From positions 1-18,780 of the forward strand of contig VGYW01000129.1 in NCBI GenBank assembly GCA_016872875.1: a DNA stretch of 18,780 nucleotides. The letters run 5' to 3'. Origin of the DNA: Planctomycetota bacterium (GTDB taxonomy: Bacteria; Planctomycetota; PUPC01; DSUN01). The notes beneath the pieces are model-generated. The model was not told the DNA's origin. It worked only from the letters and a program-made list of their open reading frames with translations, and did not search any database. Position 1 is the first letter of the stretch. Each line of letters starts with the position of its first letter. Positions 16,908-18,780 of this stretch are shown in pieces. The position numbers and the translations under genes are program-made.

Positions 16908-17213
16908 ATGAAGGCGAAGCTTCTGGTGGCGGCGGTGTTGGCGCTCGCCGTGCTGCTGGCGCCCATGAGCTGCACTCCTACGCAGCAGGGCGCGTGGATC
17001 GGCGGCGCCACCGGCGCCACAGCCGGCGCGATCCTTTCCCACCATCATCGCTCGCGCGGGGCGCTCATCGGGGGCGTGGCGGGGGGCATCATCGGCGCGA
17101 TGATCGGCCACACCTACGAGTACTACAAGTTCTGTCCCGCCTGTGGGCGGCGCTTCCACGCGTCCAAGCTCTACTGCCCGTACGACGGTGCCCCACTCCA
17201 GATGGTGCAATGA
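16908..17213 (+). CDS. small glycine-zipper protein with C-terminal zinc ribbon, probably a lipoprotein
   Basis: A 101-residue protein; the ATG at 16908 has GAGGAGG six bases upstream. The N-terminus is a signal sequence (LLVAAVLALAVLLAPMSC) with a possible lipidated Cys22, though the residues before it are not a classical lipobox. Residues 28-67 are a glycine-zipper segment (GAWIGGATGATAGAILS, then GALIGGVAGGIIGAMIG), as in outer-membrane-associated small lipoproteins. The end holds a zinc-ribbon-like motif: Cys76, Cys79 and Cys90 with CPYDG, so Asp93 could be the fourth ligand. A zinc ribbon behind a glycine zipper in an exported protein is an unusual pairing. It is followed after four bases by a kinase-like gene. 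Confidence 0.85.
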   Translation: MKAKLLVAAVLALAVLLAPMSCTPTQQGAWIGGATGATAGAILSHHHRSRGALIGGVAGGIIGAMIGHTYEYYKFCPACGRRFHASKLYCPYDGAPLQMVQ

Positions 17214-17217
17214 CCTC

Positions 17218-17919
17218 ATGAGCCCTGGAGCCGTTGAGCCGCGGCCGCTGAGGCGCGAGGACCTGGCCTCGTGCACGGAAGAGGTCCTCCGCCGCCCTCA
17301 CGGCGCCAAGCCCGCGATCGTCCTCGTCCGTTGGGAGGGGCAACGCCTCATCGTGAAGGACTTCGGGCACGCCCCCTGGCTGGTGCGCCAGCTCTACGGG
17401 CGCTGGGTCGTCGCCCGCGAGTCGCGCATCTACAGGCTCCTGGACGGCATGGCTGGGGTGCCGAGGTTCCGCGGGCGGCTCGACGGGTTGGCGTTTGCCG
17501 TGGACTACGTGGATGCGCCGAGCCTGGGCGCGAAGCGCCGAAACAGCGTGCCGGCGGTGGTCTTCGAGCGCCTGGGCTCGCTGCTCGCGACGCTCCACGG
17601 AAGGGGCATCGTCCACCTCGACTCCCACCAGAGGCGGAACGTCCTCGTGGCGTCCGGCGGTGAGCCGTTCCTGGTGGACTTCGCGTCGGCGCAGCACCTG
17701 GGGCGGGGCTGGCTGTCGAGAAGGGTGCTGATGCCCCTGTTCGCCCGGGCGGACTGGTTGGGGCTTCGGAAGCTCAAGGCCAAGTACTGCACGGAGAGGC
17801 TGGCGGGCGTCGAGGCCCGAAGCCACAGGCTTCTGTGGACGCTGGGGTGGCTCTGGCCCTACACGGCGCTGCGGCGCATCCGCCGCATCCTGCGGCGGCG
17901 CATGCGCCGGCGCCGCTGA
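17218..17919 (+). CDS. small protein-kinase-fold protein (Kdo/WaaP- or RIO-like)
   Basis: A 233-residue kinase-like protein. Lys47 (LIVKDF) fits the ATP-binding lysine, Glu68 a possible helix-C glutamate, and IVHLDSHQRRNVLV the catalytic loop with Asp135 and Asn141; Asp154 in LVDFAS takes the place of the DFG aspartate. The small size and loop type suggest the lipopolysaccharide-kinase/RIO side of the superfamily. Its target might be an envelope sugar or lipid, but this is inference. The C-terminus has a hydrophobic patch (LLWTLGWLWPYTAL) followed by a highly basic tail (RRIRRILRRRMRRRR), which could hold it at the inner membrane. The ATG is four bases after the preceding stop with only a weak ribosome site, which points to translational coupling with the zinc-ribbon lipoprotein. 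Confidence 0.8.
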   Translation: MSPGAVEPRPLRREDLASCTEEVLRRPHGAKPAIVLVRWEGQRLIVKDFGHAPWLVRQLYGRWVVARESRIYRLLDGMAGVPRFRGRLDGLAFAVDYVDAPSLGAKRRNSVPAVVFERLGSLLATLHGRGIVHLDSHQRRNVLVASGGEPFLVDFASAQHLGRGWLSRRVLMPLFARADWLGLRKLKAKYCTERLAGVEARSHRLLWTLGWLWPYTALRRIRRILRRRMRRRR

Positions 17920-17935
17920 ATGGTCCCCACTTCGG

Positions 17936-17959
17936 CACGCCCAAACAAGTTTGGGCGTG
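17936..17959. terminator. hairpin after the kinase-like gene
   Basis: The 11-base arm CACGCCCAAAC, a 2-base loop and the exact inverse arm lie 17 bases past the kinase stop. There is no U-run, so an intrinsic terminator is not certain. A looser partner with ACGCCCA / TGGGCGT lies at about 17994-18017. Confidence 0.5.
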
Positions 17960-18034
17960 GCACCCAAGGTTCTCGTCAATGACCGCGGGGTGCTACGCCC
18001 AAGCTGCGCGTGGGCGTGCTCTTCGCCGGAGACC

Positions 18035-18160
18035 TCAGCGGAGGCGGCCGTGGATGAAGGCGACGGCGAGCGCGAGGGCCAGCGCGATGAGCGCCACCAC
18101 CGCCCAGAAGCCCAGCGCGTTAGCGTGACCGGCTAGAAGCCGCTTCAGCGAACCAGGCAC
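18035..18160 (-). CDS. 41-residue single-pass membrane protein
   Basis: The GTG at 18160 has AAGGAG five bases upstream on the minus strand. The product starts MPGSLKRLLAGHANALGFW, has one clear membrane helix (AVVALIALALALAVAFI) and ends with a short basic tail HGRLR. A longer frame in phase extends to 18301, but it would translate the MITE-like element, so I take the short start. Well-placed ribosome site, membrane helix and codon use together support a real small gene. It is opposite in direction to its neighbours. Function unknown; such proteins often bind and tune larger membrane complexes. Confidence 0.6.
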   Translation of the reverse strand: MPGSLKRLLAGHANALGFWAVVALIALALALAVAFIHGRLR

Positions 18161-18188
18161 TCTCGCTCCTTTCCCTCCTCGGACTCTC

Positions 18189-18347
18189 AGTACACCGCCC
18201 CACAAGTGAGGGGACGGAATCGCAGTCCCGAAGGGACAGCAGTGGGTAGCCGGCGGCTTCAGCCGCCGGCTAACCACTGTGCTCCCTTCGGGAGCAAGCA
18301 ACCGAATCGCCCGCGACTTTGTCCCCCTATCTGTGGGGCAGTGTACT
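18189..18347. mobile_element. MITE-like element, best preserved copy
   Basis: A 159-base unit with ends AGTACACCGCCCCACAAGTG and, inverted, AGTACACTGCCCCACAGATA, then GGGGACGGAATCG-type sequence on both sides. The core is a large hairpin: AGCAGTGGGTAGCCGGCGGC pairs with GCCGCCGGCTAACCACTGT, flanked by TCCCGAAGGGA and GCTCCCTTCGGGAGC palindromes. Relatives lie at 6287-6479 and 6481-6771. It has no gene and sits between the small membrane protein and the last gene's promoter. Confidence 0.75.
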
Positions 18348-18407
18348 CAGGATTCTAGCGTCTGCGCCGCGGCCCGTCAATGGCGGGCGGACTCCTCCAA
18401 TGTGCGC

Positions 18408-18436
18408 TTGACCCGCTCAACGGCGGCCCATAGAAT
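18408..18436 (+). promoter_or_regulatory. sigma-70-type promoter for the terminal lipoprotein gene
   Basis: TTGACC at 18408-18413, a 17-base spacer and TAGAAT at 18431-18436, each matching five of six consensus positions. The start of transcription would be near 18443, giving a leader of about 60 bases. Confidence 0.65.
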
Positions 18437-18505
18437 AGGGGGGCTTCCCTGGCAGGCAGGGAGCTGGCCCGATGGCTTCTTGCTGTGAGAAAGGAGCGTG
18501 GAGCG

Positions 18506-18780
18506 ATGAGACGACCGGGGCTTACGGTGGGCTTCGTCGCAGTGGCGGCGCTGGTCCTTGCCGCGGGCTGCGCCGGGCCGGAGTTCTACCAGCGAAGCCA
18601 CAAGCCGAACCTCAATGCCGCCACCCAGACCCAGTACATGTCGAGCAACTACGAGGTGCTGGGCCTGGTGCGGGTGGTCGGCGAGGGCATCTGCATCCTG
18701 GGCGTGTACGCCGGCGGACGCGACGGCGAGGGCCTTCTCTGGGAGCAGGCCCAGATGCTCCATGCCGGCAACTTCACGGG
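18506..18780 (+). CDS. predicted lipoprotein, cut by the window end
   Basis: The ATG at 18506 has AAGGAG nine bases upstream. The first 91 codons are present and the frame is still open at the last base. The signal sequence LTVGFVAVAALVLAAGC has a lipobox-like end with Cys22 as the lipidation site. The mature part, NYEVLGLVRVVGEGICILGV then YAGGRDGEGLLWEQA, has the spacing of repeated Gly-rich strands and is reminiscent of small TRL-like envelope lipoproteins, but this is a weak resemblance. Function unknown. Confidence 0.8.
   Translation, partial: MRRPGLTVGFVAVAALVLAAGCAGPEFYQRSHKPNLNAATQTQYMSSNYEVLGLVRVVGEGICILGVYAGGRDGEGLLWEQAQMLHAGNFT

Overview
The window is a GC-rich stretch of bacterial chromosome with strong G/C third-position bias, frequent GTG starts and clear Shine-Dalgarno sites. 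A pilin-like protein with an H-X9-DG motif, an archaeal-type phosphoglycerate mutase, a FlgM-like protein behind a sigma-28-type promoter, several lipoproteins and repeat-filled intergenic spaces together suggest a Planctomycetota/Lentisphaerota-like (PVC-type) bacterium. That placement is inference; no rRNA or other marker is present to fix it. I see no CRISPR array, rRNA, tRNA or transposase gene.

Layout. Positions 1-298 hold hairpins and one end of a dispersed repeat. From 299 to 6288 three same-strand genes lie close together: an Rhs/YD-repeat protein ending in a deaminase-like toxin domain, a seven-bladed WD40 protein, and NAD-dependent DNA ligase (ligA). ligA carries a perfect palindrome in frame, and its stop codon lies in the end of a MITE-like element. 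Two adjacent MITE-like elements (6287-6771) precede a nucleoside 2-deoxyribosyltransferase-like gene. A small FlgM-like gene with a sigma-28-type promoter follows, converging on a XerD-type recombinase. The region 8728-9717 is a repeat mosaic: a 99-bp inverted repeat flanks a gene remnant, and three heptamer arrays follow. It ends with a promoter and an ATGG-repeat hairpin that forms the leader of a dapA-like gene. A lipoprotein gene follows dapA directly.

From 12129 to 16364 the genes run on the minus strand: a membrane protein with a duplicated C-terminal helical unit, a GNAT acetyltransferase, a type IV pilin-like protein and apgM. The first three intergenic gaps here carry period-7 arrays in inverted pairs. 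After a second dispersed repeat element (16465-16749) come a glycine-zipper/zinc-ribbon lipoprotein and a translationally coupled kinase-like protein. A 41-residue membrane protein on the minus strand, another MITE-like element and the 5' end of a lipoprotein gene close the window.

The two things most worth pursuing are the recurring intergenic architecture of unrelated 7-bp units, several as inverted pairs, and the Rhs-deaminase/WD40 pair, in which a beta-propeller sits where an immunity gene is expected. The remaining genes are ordinary housekeeping or envelope functions with no obvious shared pathway.
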